Positions 17,572 through 28,311 of a stretch of DNA of 64,000 nucleotides are shown in pieces. The position numbers were made by a program, and so were the translations under genes. Location of the stretch: assembly GCF_023078375.1 (NCBI RefSeq), contig NZ_CP095554.1, forward strand, positions 437,001-501,000. Direction: 5' to 3'. Positions within the stretch are counted from its first letter, which is position 1. Every line of letters starts with the position of its first letter. This DNA is from Roseomonas gilardii subsp. gilardii. GTDB lineage: Bacteria > Pseudomonadota > Alphaproteobacteria > Acetobacterales > Acetobacteraceae. The notes below the pieces were generated by a model. The model made no database searches, was not told where the DNA came from, and saw only the letters and a list, made by a program, of their open reading frames with translations.

Positions 17572-18543
17572 ATGCCCCTCCCCACTCCCCTGCCCCTGCC
17601 CCTGCCGCCGGACTGGTTCGCGCGCTTCCGGCTGAAGCTGCGGCACCTGCAGCTCCTGGCCTCGCTGGACGAGACCCGGAACCTGAACCGCACGGCCGAG
17701 GCGCTCGGGATCACCCAGCCCGCGGCCTCCCGCCTCCTGGCCGAGATCGAGCGCATCCTGGGCGAGCCGGCCTTCCTCCGCCGCCCGCGCGGCCTGGTGC
17801 CGAACGCCCTGGGCGAGGTGCTGGTCCGCCGCGCCCGCACGGTGCTGATCGACCTGACCCAGGCCGCCGCCGAGATGAACAGCCTGCGCGGCGGGCTGGG
17901 CGGCGCCGTCGCGGTCGGCGCGGTGACCGGCCCGGCGGTGGATATCCTGAGCCGCGCCGTTGAGGCGGTGCAGCGCAGCAGCCCCGGCCTGCAGATCACG
18001 GTGGAGGTGGACACCAGCGCCCCGCTGGTGGCGCATCTGCTGGAAGGACGGCTGGATTTCGTGCTGGCCCGGCTGCCGCCGGAGATGGGGCCGGATGCCA
18101 TCCTCTATCGGGAGGCGGCCGAGGAGGAGCTCTGCTTCCTGGTGCGGGCCGGGCACCCTCTGCTGCACCGGCGCGGCCTGGCGCTGCGCGACCTGCTGAA
18201 CCTGCCCTGGGTGCTGCAACCGCCCGGCACGCTGCTGCGGCGGCGGGTGGACCTGCTGTTCCTGCGCCTCGGCCTGCCCCTGCCGGGGCGGATGCTCAAC
18301 ACCTCCTCGGTGCTGCTCACCCTGGCGAACCTGTCCCGCAGCGACGCGGTCGGCGTCATCAGCGCCTCCGTCGCCAGCATTTTCGCGCCGAAAGGCCAGT
18401 TCCGCCGCCTCGCCCCCCTGCGCGACGTGCCCCGCCTCGCCGTGGAGCCCTTCGGCCTGATCCAACTGCGCGAACGCCCCCTCTCCCCTCCTGCGCAACG
18501 CCTCTTCAGCGCGGTCGAGGGGTCGCTCTTTCCGGAAGGGTGA
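17572..18543 (+). CDS. gbpR: LysR-family regulator, GbpR-like
   Basis: A 323-residue LysR protein. The N-terminal winged HTH (RFRLKLRHLQLLASLDETRN, ITQPAASRLLAEIERILG, residues 15-75) is followed by a periplasmic-binding-like effector domain from about residue 100. The ATG at 17572 gives a proline-rich leader (PLPTPLPLPLPP) before the HTH. The protein resembles GbpR, which controls the chvE sugar-binding gene in Agrobacterium and Azospirillum in response to arabinose or galactose. It is divergent from the araC-araD-araA-chvE-gguAB operon, with a palindrome just before its start. The specific symbol is inferred from context plus sequence type. Confidence 0.78.
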   Translation: MPLPTPLPLPLPPDWFARFRLKLRHLQLLASLDETRNLNRTAEALGITQPAASRLLAEIERILGEPAFLRRPRGLVPNALGEVLVRRARTVLIDLTQAAAEMNSLRGGLGGAVAVGAVTGPAVDILSRAVEAVQRSSPGLQITVEVDTSAPLVAHLLEGRLDFVLARLPPEMGPDAILYREAAEEELCFLVRAGHPLLHRRGLALRDLLNLPWVLQPPGTLLRRRVDLLFLRLGLPLPGRMLNTSSVLLTLANLSRSDAVGVISASVASIFAPKGQFRRLAPLRDVPRLAVEPFGLIQLRERPLSPPAQRLFSAVEGSLFPEG

Positions 18544-18560
18544 AGGCCGCGCTCTTGTCT

Positions 18561-18880
18561 GGCCCCCGGGGGCAAGGCTCCGCCTCGCCCCCGGAACCCC
18601 CACTCCGCCGGGGACCGAAGCCGGTCCCCGGACCCCGGGCTTTCGTTGGCGCCGGTGGTGGGCGTCAGCCTACTGGCTGATCCATGAGAGCAGGTGGATC
18701 AGCGTGGTGCCCGAAAAGAAAGAAGCCGTGTCCGCGCTTGTGGCGCCCGCAGTCGCCGGAGAGCATCGCTCTCCGGCGCGATCCGGTGTCAGCGAGCGCC
18801 CACGAACCGGGTCCAGGGCCCGCAGGGTCCTGGCGGATAAGGGGGTCCGGGGGGAAAAGGCGGAGCCTTGTCCCCCCCGG
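18561..18880 (+). repeat. GC-rich multi-hairpin dispersed repeat, copy C
   Basis: This lies between the convergent gbpR-like and nfeF-like genes. It carries the full set of modules: the GGGGGCAAGGC...GCCTCGCCCCC hairpin, GGGGACCGAAGCCGGTCCCC, a central hairpin with arms CCGGAGAGC and GCTCTCCGG, GGGTCCAGGGC...GGTCCTGGCGG, and the terminal GGGGGGAAAAGGC...GCCTTGTCCCCCC hairpin. It is the closest relative of copy A and fills nearly the whole gap. Confidence 0.87.
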
Positions 18881-18927
18881 GGATAGCGAGACGCCAGCCG
18901 TAACGCACAACCGGCGATGCTTCCGGA

Positions 18928-19755
18928 TCAGTCGTTATGCGTTTCGTGTGCCCCGGCGGCGCCGATCTGCCAGTATCCGGCGGCCTTGACCCGTTCCTTG
19001 GGCAGGCCGCGCTCATCCAGCAGGATGCGGCGCAGGCGCTTGGCGACCAGGGATTCGCAGGCGACCCAGGCATAGCCTTCGCCGCCCGGCAGACGCAGGG
19101 CACGCAGCGCCTCCTCCAGCCCGGTGCCCTGGCCCGGCGGCACGCGGCCGCGATGGACCCAGCGCAGGTCGAGCTTCGCCCGGCTTTGCCAGACCTGCTC
19201 CTCCTCCGGCCCGGCCACCTCGGCGATGACCAGGGCATGGCTGCCCTCGGGCAGTTCCTCCAGGCGGCGGCCGATCGCGGGCAGGGCGGTCTCGTCGCCG
19301 ATCAGCAGGTGCCAGTCGAAATCCAGGGGGATCACGAAGGAGCCGCGCGGGCCGCCGAGGCCGATGCGGTCGCCGGGCCTGGCGCGGCTGGCCCAGTCCG
19401 TCGCCGGTCCGTTCTCGTGCAGGGCGAAGTCGATCTCCAGCACCCCTGCCGCCTCGTCATAGCGGCGCGGGGTGTAGTCGCGCGCAGGGGGGCGCGGCTG
19501 GCCCTCGGGGAAGACGACGCCGTTCGGCCCCGCCACCGGCAATGTCACCGGCGCGCCCGGCTCAGGGAAGAAGAGCTTCACGTGGTCGTCGAAGGAGAGG
19601 CTGGTGAAGCCGGCGAGGTCCGGCCCCGCCAGGGTGATCCGGCGCATGGCCGGGGTGATGTCCTCCACCCGTGTCACTTCGAGCTGGCGGAAGCGAAGCT
19701 CGTGGCGGACCCGGCGCGCCACCCGCGCCGGGGCCTTCTCCATGCCCGTATCCAT
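18928..19755 (-). CDS. nfeF: siderophore-interacting FAD/NADPH ferric-chelate reductase
   Basis: A 275-residue protein of the SIP/ViuB family. An N-terminal FAD-binding barrel (residues 20-135) holds the RDYTPRRYD flavin motif and GDRIGLGGPRGSF; a C-terminal NAD(P)H domain follows (DWHLLIGDETALPAIGRRLE near 148; YAWVACESLVAKRLRRILL near 228). Such enzymes reduce ferric iron from siderophores in the cytosol. The gene lies 11 bp after a His-rich PadR regulator. That pair is arranged like E. coli nfeR-nfeF (yqjI-yqjH), the nickel-responsive control of a ferric reductase, so the E. coli name is used by analogy. AGGGA precedes the ATG at 19755. Confidence 0.83.
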   Translation of the reverse strand: MDTGMEKAPARVARRVRHELRFRQLEVTRVEDITPAMRRITLAGPDLAGFTSLSFDDHVKLFFPEPGAPVTLPVAGPNGVVFPEGQPRPPARDYTPRRYDEAAGVLEIDFALHENGPATDWASRARPGDRIGLGGPRGSFVIPLDFDWHLLIGDETALPAIGRRLEELPEGSHALVIAEVAGPEEEQVWQSRAKLDLRWVHRGRVPPGQGTGLEEALRALRLPGGEGYAWVACESLVAKRLRRILLDERGLPKERVKAAGYWQIGAAGAHETHND

Positions 19756-19766
19756 GGCTGGTTCCC

Positions 19767-20408
19767 TTATTCCCGCTCGATCCGTGTCGCGGTGGCGTCG
19801 ATGGCCTCCACGATGCGGCGGAGCTGTTCCTCGGAGAGGTTGCCGCGACCGAGACGCAGCCGCAGGGCGAGCTTGAGGTTATGCATGGCGCGGAGGATCT
19901 GCAACTTGCCGCCCTCGGGGCTGTCGCCGCCAGCCGCCGCCATCCGGGCGAAGAGGGCATCGGCCTCCGCCTTCTGTTCCGTCAGGACGCGTTCGCCCTC
20001 CGGGGTGACGGCATAGAGCTTCTTGGCGCCCTCAGTGGCGGAAACGGCGATCTGGCCGAGTTCCTCCAGCAGGGTCAGGGTGGGGTAGATCGTGCCGGGG
20101 CTGGGGCGGTAGGCACCGCCGAGCCGGGTCTCGATCTCCTCCATCAGCTCATAGCCGTGGCGGGGCCGTTCCGCGATCAGGCGCAACAGGACGAGGCGGA
20201 GGTCGCCGCTCTCGAAGAAGCGGCCACCGCGTCCGCCGCCGCGCCTGCCGTGATGGCCATGCCGGCCGAAGGGGCTGGAGCCGCGTCCGCCACGCTCGCC
20301 ATCCCCGAAATCGCGGTGGAAGCGGCGGGCTTCGCCGTGGCTGCCCTGATCGGGCCAACGGGGCTCGGAGAGGCGTGGGTCACGGCGGTGGGAGAAGAAA
20401 TGTCTCAC
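19767..20408 (-). CDS. nfeR: His-rich PadR-family regulator (NfeR/YqjI-like)
   Basis: A 213-residue regulator. The first 70 residues are rich in His, Arg and Gly (HFFSHRRDPRLSE, GRHGHHGRRGGGRGG), a likely metal-binding tail as in E. coli YqjI. The PadR winged HTH follows (FFESGDLRLVLLRLIAERPR, HGYELMEEIE, PSPGTIYPTLTLLEE), then a C-terminal helix (LRRIVEAIDATATRIERE). The GTG at 20408 is chosen because GAGGA lies six bases upstream; an ATG at 20525 would place the operator palindromes inside the gene. Two TTCGATATATCGAA sites lie just upstream. It probably represses itself and the ferric reductase in a metal-dependent way. Confidence 0.85.
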   Translation of the reverse strand: MRHFFSHRRDPRLSEPRWPDQGSHGEARRFHRDFGDGERGGRGSSPFGRHGHHGRRGGGRGGRFFESGDLRLVLLRLIAERPRHGYELMEEIETRLGGAYRPSPGTIYPTLTLLEELGQIAVSATEGAKKLYAVTPEGERVLTEQKAEADALFARMAAAGGDSPEGGKLQILRAMHNLKLALRLRLGRGNLSEEQLRRIVEAIDATATRIERE

Positions 20409-20426
20409 GAGATATCCTCGATAGGG

Positions 20427-20442
20427 TTTCGATATATCGAAA
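20427..20442. promoter_or_regulatory. operator palindrome 1 for the PadR regulator
   Basis: TTTCGATATATCGAAA is a perfect 16-bp palindrome, 19 bases upstream of the regulator GTG. Its 14-bp core recurs exactly at 20472-20485, with centres 44 bp apart. A two-site arrangement directly before a PadR gene strongly suggests autoregulation. Confidence 0.75.
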
Positions 20443-20471
20443 AATAGGACACCTCTATCTGCGGCGCAAGA

Positions 20472-20485
20472 TTCGATATATCGAA
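20472..20485. promoter_or_regulatory. operator palindrome 2 for the PadR regulator
   Basis: TTCGATATATCGAA is identical to the core of the site at 20427-20442. The region is strikingly AT-rich for this genome. It could also affect lepA, which starts on the other strand 150 bp away. Confidence 0.7.
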
Positions 20486-20634
20486 AATATTCACTTCGCC
20501 GGGATATGCCCCCGGCAGGGAGCACAGGCTCGCTCGGCGCTTGGTCCCCGGCGCCGGGTGGCTTATCTGAGGGGCGACAACCTTCCCGCGCGGCCGAAAA
20601 CCCGCCTCAAGCCCGCATTCCGGCCGGATCCTCC

Positions 20635-22435
<1,801 letters not shown>

Positions 22436-22440
22436 CGGAC

Positions 22441-22472
22441 GCCTCCCCGCGCGGGAGGCGCCCTGCCTTTTT
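22441..22472 (+). terminator. rho-independent terminator after lepA
   Basis: GCCTCCC-CGCGC-GGGAGGC forms a 7-bp stem starting six bases after the lepA stop. A five-T run follows nine bases after the stem. Confidence 0.6.
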
Positions 22473-22679
22473 CCCGGCCTGCCCCTCGCCGGCAGGCCGG
22501 CCCCCGCTCCGGACATTGGTTCCGGGCAGTGCCAGGATCGGGTTCCCAGGGCGCAGGGCAGATTGTTTCGATAAAGCAACATAATAGACTCTTTCCACAA
22601 GCCCCGACCCGCTTCTTCGTCGTTGACCTTTGCACCGGCGCATCCTTCCATGAAGGAATTATAATCCGGAGGTAACGAC

Positions 22680-23651
22680 ATGATTCGGCGCTGTGCCCTC
22701 GCCCTGGCGGCCGCCTTCCTGGCCCTGCCGGCCGCCGCGCAGGATGCCTATCCCAGCCGCACGATCACCATGACCGTGCCCTTCGCCGCCGGCGGGCCGA
22801 CCGACACGGTGGCGCGGCTGGTCGCCGAGGCCATGGGGCGCGACCTGAAGCAGACGGTGGTGATCGAGAATGTCGGCGGGGCCGGCGGCACGCTCGGCGC
22901 CGCCCGGGTCGCCCTGGCCAAGCCGGACGGCTACGCCATCCTCATGCACCATATCGGCATGGGCACGACGCCGACCCTGTACCGCCGCCTGTCCTATGAC
23001 CCGGTGAACGGATTCGAAACGGTCGGCCTCGTCACCGAGGTGCCGATGACGGTGATCGCGCGCAAGACTATCGGCGCGAACACGCTGGCCGAGCTGACGG
23101 CGCTGATGAAGCGCGACGGCACGAAGATCAACCTCGCCAATGCCGGGATCGGGGCGGCCAGCCATCTCTGCGGCCTGCTCTGGCAGAGCGCCATCGCCAC
23201 GCAGGTGACCACCGTGCCCTATCGCGGCACCGCCCCGGCGATGACCGATCTGATCGGCGGCACGGTGGATGTGATGTGCGACCAGACCACCAACACCACG
23301 GAGCAGATCAAGGCCGGCGCCGTGCGTGCCTTCGCCGTGACGACGAAGGAGCGCCTGGCCGCCCTGCCCGACCTGCCGACGGTACGGGAAGCCGGGCTGC
23401 CAGGGCTGGAGGTCTCCATCTGGCACGGCATCTACACACCGCGCGGCACGCCGGCCGCCATCAACGAGCGGCTTTCCGCCGCCCTGCGCGTGGCGCTGAA
23501 GGACCCGCAGGTCGTCTCGCGCTTCGCGGAACTCGGCACCGCACCGGTGGCCGATGCGATGGCCACACCCAAGGCGCACCGGGACTACTGGATGGCCGAT
23601 ATCGCGAAATGGCGCCCGGTGATCCAGGAGGCTGGGCAATACGCCGACTGA
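22680..23651 (+). CDS. tripartite tricarboxylate transporter substrate-binding protein (TctC/Bug family)
   Basis: A 323-residue periplasmic protein with a Sec signal (MIRRCALALAAAFLALPAAA, cleaved before QDAYP). It carries the Bug-family pattern: YPSRTITMTVPFAAGGPTDT, GAGGTLGAARVALAKPDGY, and the late VSIWHGIYTPRGTPAAI. A strong GGAGG lies seven bases before the ATG. No tctA/tctB membrane genes are next to it; such orphans are numerous in Roseomonas- and Bordetella-like genomes and may share a transporter or act in sensing. The ligand, usually a carboxylate, cannot be predicted. The 240-bp gap upstream contains the lepA terminator and an AT-rich stretch around 22560-22600 that probably holds the promoter. 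Confidence 0.87.
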   Translation: MIRRCALALAAAFLALPAAAQDAYPSRTITMTVPFAAGGPTDTVARLVAEAMGRDLKQTVVIENVGGAGGTLGAARVALAKPDGYAILMHHIGMGTTPTLYRRLSYDPVNGFETVGLVTEVPMTVIARKTIGANTLAELTALMKRDGTKINLANAGIGAASHLCGLLWQSAIATQVTTVPYRGTAPAMTDLIGGTVDVMCDQTTNTTEQIKAGAVRAFAVTTKERLAALPDLPTVREAGLPGLEVSIWHGIYTPRGTPAAINERLSAALRVALKDPQVVSRFAELGTAPVADAMATPKAHRDYWMADIAKWRPVIQEAGQYAD

Positions 23652-23818
23652 TCCCCCGGCGGCGGCGCCACGCGTGCCGCCGCTGGTCCCATCGCCCGGC
23701 CTCCGCCCCCCGGCACGGAATGCGGCCGGAAGGAGATGTCCTGACGGTGCATCGCAATCAGGCCGGGTCCAGGCTATAAGCGAGGCCGGACGAAAACAGA
23801 ATTGAGCGGGCATCTGGC

Positions 23819-24178
23819 ATGAGCACACTGGAGGGACGTCGGGTCCTGGTCGTGGAAGACGAGACACTCGTGGCAATGCTGGTGGAGGATACGCTGCTCG
23901 ACGCCGGCGCGCAGGTCCTGGGGCCCGTGGCGACGGTGGCGGCTGCCCTGCAACTGATCCAGGCCGAGAGGCCCGATGTCGCCGTACTCGACCTGAATCT
24001 GGCAGGCGAGACCTCCGAGCCGATCGCCGACGCACTGACGGGCATGGGCGTGCCCTTCGTGGTGGCCTCCGGCTATGGGCAGGCCGGCGTGCCGACCCGG
24101 CATGCCAACGTCCCGGTGCTGGCCAAGCCCTATGCCCCCGAGGAACTCACCCAGGACCTCGCCCGCCTGCTGCCCTGA
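23819..24178 (+). CDS. single-domain response regulator (CheY-like receiver)
   Basis: A 119-residue receiver domain with no output domain. The acidic pocket is E13/D14 (VLVVEDET), the phosphoacceptor D58 (VAVLDLNL), switch serine S84 (VVASGYG) and K103 (VLAKPY). It belongs to the stand-alone receivers common in alphaproteobacteria that relay phosphate from a hybrid or HWE kinase. No kinase gene lies nearby, so the partner must be elsewhere. The following 230 bp to hemH hold no gene, only a hairpin at 24305-24332 that resembles the end of the dispersed repeat. Confidence 0.87.
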   Translation: MSTLEGRRVLVVEDETLVAMLVEDTLLDAGAQVLGPVATVAAALQLIQAERPDVAVLDLNLAGETSEPIADALTGMGVPFVVASGYGQAGVPTRHANVPVLAKPYAPEELTQDLARLLP

Positions 24179-24304
24179 CTGAAGCTCCCGTCCCGCGCCG
24201 GGGCCGGGATGCATCGGATGCCCCGGTCCGGCGGGAATGCCGCGCAGCTTGCCGATATGAACGGCCGCCTCTTCTGACCGTCCCGCTCGTGGCCGGCCCC
24301 CGGC

Positions 24305-24332
24305 GGCAAGGCGAAGCCTTGCTCCCAAGGAC
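24305..24332. repeat. GCAAGGC/GCCTTGC hairpin, possible remnant of the dispersed repeat
   Basis: GGCAAGGC-GAA-GCCTTGC lies just after GGCCCCCGG, which matches the opening of copies A and C. The other modules of the repeat are absent. It may serve as a transcription stop between the receiver gene and convergent hemH. Confidence 0.45.
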
Positions 24333-24412
24333 AGCGCAACGGCCGTGCATCAGGACTTCCCCGCCGGAGCGGCTTCACGGCCTCCGGCTGGCGCCATCCT
24401 TGTGGCCAGGCT

Positions 24413-25509
24413 TCACCCCGGCAGCCAGCCGGCCAGTTCCTCGCGCAACAGGGCTTCCAGCAGCGCCACGGCACCGGGGGAATCGTTCAGGCAGGGGATC
24501 ACCGTGTAGTCCTCGCCCCCGGCCTCCAGGAAGACATGCCGCGATTCCCGGCCGATCTCGTCCAGCGTCTCGACGCAATCGGAAAGGAAGCCCGGCGTGA
24601 TCATCGCGACGCGCCGGATGCCGCGCCCCGGCAGTTCCGACAGGACATCGTCGGTATAGGGCTCCAGCCAGGGGTCCCGGCCGAAGCGGGACTGGAAGAC
24701 AAGGGGGAATTCCGCCTCCGGCAGGCCGAGCTCCCGGCGCAGCGCCACCATGGTCCGCTCGCATTCGGCCAGATAGGGGTCGCCCTTCTCGACATAGGAA
24801 CGCGGCAATCCATGGAAGGAGGCGAGCAGCAGTTGCGGCTGCCGCTCCAGCCTGGACAGCGCCTGCCGCACCGAATCGGCCAGGGCGCGGATATAGGCGG
24901 GATGGTCCGGGAAGGAGGGCGCGACCCGCAGTGCCGGCTGGCGCCGCATCCGCATCAGCGCGCGGAACGCATCATCCGCCACCGTCGCTGTGGTGGAGGC
25001 GCTGTATTGCGGATAAAGCGGCAGGAGCAGCACGCGGTCGCAGCCATCGGCCATCAGCGCCCGCAACCGCTCCTCCACGCTCGGGCGGCCATAGCGCATG
25101 GCCCAGTCCACCGCGACCTCGCCCATGCCGCCCGCCGCCGCCAGCCGTCCGCGCAGCATCTCCGCCTGGGCCCGGGTGAAGCTCCGCAGGGGGATTCATC
25201 CTCCGCCGCACGCCAGATGCGGCGGTAGTTCGCGCCGGAGCGGAAGGGCCGCGTGGCCAGGATCACGCCCTGCAGCAGGGGCTGCCAGAGCAGCGGATTC
25301 ACCTCGATCACCCGCCGGTCGCTGAGGAACTGCGACAGGTACCGACGCATCGGCCAGTAGCCCGTGCCGTCCGGCGTGCCGAGATTGACCAGCAGCACGC
25401 CGATCCGGCCCCGTACCGGCTCCCGTACCGGCTCCCGTACCGGCCCTGGGCCGCCGCTCCGCGGCGCGGCTCCGCCGGAGGCGAGGGAGATCGGGGCGAC
25501 ATGGGTCAC
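24413..25509 (-). CDS. hemH: ferrochelatase, one frame break in a C-run
   Basis: Inserts ferrous iron into protoporphyrin IX, the last step of haem synthesis. The GTG at 25509 overlaps the hemC stop (GTGA). The N-terminal part has RIGVLLVNLGTPDGTGYWPM and SDRRVIEVNPLLWQPLLQGV. At 25189-25193 a run of five C (coding strand) needs a sixth to join ESP to LRSFTRAQAEMLRG; without it the frame breaks. The rest is normal: VLLLPLYPQYSASTTATVAD, the catalytic His in LLASFHGLPRSYVEKGDPY, FQSRFGRDPWLEPYTDD. Corrected length is about 365 residues. The leader before VLLVNLGTP includes a repeated REPV segment from a 12-bp tandem repeat at 25410-25443. Confidence 0.9.
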
Positions 25510-26555
25510 GACAGAATGTCCGCGGGGCTCCCGGCCCGCAGCCATTCGCCCAGCCCGGCACCCAGCCGCGCCGCGTCGCCGGGCGCGCCTTCCAGGCTGC
25601 GCTTCAGCAGGAAGGAACCGTCCTCCCGCGCCAGCAGGCCGGTCAGCCGCAGCCTTCCGCCGGGCAGGATGCGTGCATAGGCGCCGACCGGCGTGCGGCA
25701 GGAGCCGTCGAGCGCCGCCAGCAGCGCCCGTTCCGCCGTGGCGGCGATGCGGGTGGGGCGGTGGTCGATCATCGCGAAGAGGCGCCGCGTCTCCACATCT
25801 TCCTCCCGGGCGGTGACGGCGATGATGCCCTGTCCGGCCGCCGGCACCAACTCCTCCTCCGGGTCCAGCGCCATCACCGCCGCATGCTCCAGCCCCAGGC
25901 GGCGCAGCCCGGCCATGGCCAGCAGCGTGGCCGCGAAATCGCCGCCCTCCAGCGCCCGCAGCCGCGTGCCGACATTGCCGCGCAGCAGGCCGAAGCGCAG
26001 GTCGGGCCGCAGGTGGCGCAACTGCGCCTGCCGTCGCACGGAGGCGGTGCCGATCCGCGCGCCCTGCGGCAGTTCCGGCAGCGCGCCCCGGCGGAAGACC
26101 GGCGGCACGGCGGGGCCCAGGACCAGGGCGTCGCGCACATCCTCGCGCGGCAGCACGCCGGCGATGACGAGGCCGGGCGGCAGTTCCGTTTCCAGGTCCT
26201 TGAGGCTGTGCACGGCGAAATCGATCCGCCCATCCAGCAGCGCCTCGTGGATCTCCCGGGCGAAGAGCCCCTTGCCCCCGATCTCGGCGAGGCGCCGGTC
26301 CTGGACCTGATCCCCGGTGGTGCCGATCACACGCGCCCGCACGGAACGCCCACCGGGCGTCCCGTCATCACCCAGCAGGGCCAGCACCTCCCGCGTCTGC
26401 GCCAGCGCGAGCGGGGAGCCGCGCGTGCCCGCCCGCAGCACCGGCTTCGCGGCGCGGCCGGGGGAAGCCAAGGGGGAGGACAGGGCGGTCGCCGGCTGGG
26501 AGGTCGCCGGCTGGGCGGTGGCCGGGGAGATGGGCGGGAGCAGGGCGGCGGACAT
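25506..26555 (-). CDS. hemC: hydroxymethylbilane synthase (porphobilinogen deaminase)
   Basis: A 349-residue enzyme that polymerises four porphobilinogens into hydroxymethylbilane for tetrapyrrole synthesis. Catalytic D120 lies in AVHSLKDLETELP and the dipyrromethane-cofactor Cys is C286 in LDGSCRTPVGAY. Conserved segments include RAGTRGSPLALAQT near 41 and GTASVRRQAQL near 169. The first 40 residues are a low-complexity Ala/Pro/Thr extension containing a repeated QPAT motif, absent from most homologues; the true start might be internal, but no better ribosome site was found. The gene overlaps hemH by four bases, so the two haem genes are translationally coupled. The katA terminator lies just upstream. 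Confidence 0.92.
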   Translation of the reverse strand: MSAALLPPISPATAQPATSQPATALSSPLASPGRAAKPVLRAGTRGSPLALAQTREVLALLGDDGTPGGRSVRARVIGTTGDQVQDRRLAEIGGKGLFAREIHEALLDGRIDFAVHSLKDLETELPPGLVIAGVLPREDVRDALVLGPAVPPVFRRGALPELPQGARIGTASVRRQAQLRHLRPDLRFGLLRGNVGTRLRALEGGDFAATLLAMAGLRRLGLEHAAVMALDPEEELVPAAGQGIIAVTAREEDVETRRLFAMIDHRPTRIAATAERALLAALDGSCRTPVGAYARILPGGRLRLTGLLAREDGSFLLKRSLEGAPGDAARLGAGLGEWLRAGSPADILS

Positions 26556-26596
26556 CCGGAAGGTTCCCGTTCGCAGGAGTTCGGGTCGGGAAAAGA

Positions 26597-26640
26597 ACGG
26601 ACCTCCGGCTGGGAAGAGGGGAATTGTGCCGGAGGTCCGT
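26597..26640 (-). terminator. strong rho-independent terminator after katA
   Basis: A perfect 13-bp stem (ACGGACCTCCGGC paired with GCCGGAGGTCCGT) with an 18-base loop, followed on the minus strand by TCTTTT. It lies 80 bp after the katA stop and insulates hemC from catalase transcription. Confidence 0.75.
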
Positions 26641-26721
26641 GGCGGCGCGGCATGGATCGGCCCGCCGCCGGAGTGCGCCGCGGCCCAAAGGGGCGGACCA
26701 CGGCGGTTTCTCAGGCCGGGA

Positions 26722-28245
26722 TCACTCGGCGGCCTGCTGCCCGCCCACGTCGGCGGCGGTGGTGGGGGCCGAGGCCGGGCTGGTATGGACCCGGTTCAGC
26801 GCGCGCTCCACGCCGGCGGCATAGGCCGGGTCCGCCCTGCGGAAATGCTCGAGTTGGCGGGTGACGATCTCCTGCGGCACGCCCTGCATCGCGGCGGCGA
26901 TGTTGCGGAACAGCCGCTCCTGCTGCTCGGCGCCGAGCAGGCGGAACAGGTTGCCCGGCTGGTTGTAGTCGTCGTTGCCGTCGCGATGATTGTAGTGGTC
27001 GGCATTCCCGTCGATGCGCAGGGGCGGCTCCTTGGCCGCGGGCTGTTCCACCGGGCCGTTGAAGGAATTGGGCTCGTAGTAGTGGTCCGTGCCGCGCGGC
27101 GCGTCGAAGCGCATCGGCCCGTCGGCGTGATAGGTGTTCACCTGGCTGCGCGGGCGGTTCACCGGCAGCATCTCGTAATGCGTGCCCACGCGGTAGCGGT
27201 GCGCGTCGGCATAGGCGAAGATGCGGCCCTGCAGCACCTTGTCCGGGGAGAAGCCGATGCCCGGCACGATATTCGACGGCGAGAAGGAGCTCTGCTCGAT
27301 CTCCGCGAAGTAATGCTCCGGGTTCCGGTTCAGCTCCAGCACGCCCACCTCGATCAGCGGGTACTCCGCATGCGGCCAGACCTTGGTCAGGTCGAAGGGG
27401 TTGTAGGAGGTCTTCTCCGCATCGGCCTCGGGCATGATCTGCACGCACATGCGCCAGCGCGGGAAGTCACCCTGCTCGATCGCGTCGTACAGGTCGCGCT
27501 GCGCGCTTTCGCGGTCCTCCGCGATGACGGTGTTGGCCTCCTCGTTCGTCCAGGTCCGGATGCCCTGCATGGACTTGAAGTGGAACTTCACCCAGTACCG
27601 CTCGCCGGCATCGTTCCAGAAGGAATAGGTGTGCGAGCCGTAGCCGTTCATGAAGCGGTAGCCCTGCGGCAGGCCGCGATCCGAGAACAGGATCGTCACC
27701 TGGTGCAGGCTTTCCGGCGAAAGCGACCAGAAATCCCACATCGCGGTCGCCGAGCGCATGTTGGTGCGCGGGTGGCGCTTCTGCGTGCGGATGAAGTCGG
27801 GGAACTTCATCGGGTCGCGGATGAAGAAGACCGGCGTGTTGTTGCCGACCAGATCCCAGTTGCCTTCCTCGGTGTAGAACTTCAGCGCGAAGCCGCGCAC
27901 GTCGCGCTCGGCATCCGCCGCGCCGCGCTCGCCGGCCACGGTGGAGAAGCGCAGCAGCACCTCGGTCTTCTGGCCGAGCCGGGAGAAGATCTTCGCCCTG
28001 GTGTAGCGGCTGATGTCGTTGGTGATCGTCAGCGTGCCATAGGCGCCCGAGCCCTTGGCATGCACCACGCGCTCCGGGATGCGCTCCCGGTTCTGGTGCG
28101 CCAGCTTCTCGATGAGCTGGTAGTTCTCCAGCAGGATCGGCCCGCGCGGGCCGGCGGTCAGGCTGTTCTGGTTGTCGGGCACCGGGGCGCCGGCCGTGGT
28201 GGTCAGCACCGGACGGGCGGCGCCGTTCTGGATGTCCTGGGTCAT
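26722..28245 (-). CDS. katA: monofunctional haem catalase (clade 3)
   Basis: A 507-residue small-subunit catalase that dismutates hydrogen peroxide. The distal His is H62 ([12 protein letters not shown]), the distal Asn is in [14 protein letters not shown] and the proximal haem-ligand Tyr is in [12 protein letters not shown] near residue 345. A clade-3-type NADPH/Tyr core and a short C-terminus (no flavodoxin-like domain) fit the length. It is divergent from oxyR, with an OxyR-type site between them, and ends in a strong terminator. Induction by peroxide through OxyR is therefore expected. Confidence 0.95.
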   Translation of the reverse strand: MTQDIQNGAARPVLTTTAGAPVPDNQNSLTAGPRGPILLENYQLIEKLAHQNRERIPERVVHAKGSGAYGTLTITNDISRYTRAKIFSRLGQKTEVLLRFSTVAGERGAADAERDVRGFALKFYTEEGNWDLVGNNTPVFFIRDPMKFPDFIRTQKRHPRTNMRSATAMWDFWSLSPESLHQVTILFSDRGLPQGYRFMNGYGSHTYSFWNDAGERYWVKFHFKSMQGIRTWTNEEANTVIAEDRESAQRDLYDAIEQGDFPRWRMCVQIMPEADAEKTSYNPFDLTKVWPHAEYPLIEVGVLELNRNPEHYFAEIEQSSFSPSNIVPGIGFSPDKVLQGRIFAYADAHRYRVGTHYEMLPVNRPRSQVNTYHADGPMRFDAPRGTDHYYEPNSFNGPVEQPAAKEPPLRIDGNADHYNHRDGNDDYNQPGNLFRLLGAEQQERLFRNIAAAMQGVPQEIVTRQLEHFRRADPAYAAGVERALNRVHTSPASAPTTAADVGGQQAAE

Positions 28246-28311
28246 GAAGTCCCCTCCTCGAACCTCGGAAGCTCTGGGGGCAACTATGACCCGCCGCGCA
28301 TGATCGGCAAA

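Noticed and set aside
22561-22590. Sigma-70 promoter before the TctC gene
   Set aside because: TTGTTT and TAATAG are present but only 13 bases apart, too short for a standard promoter.
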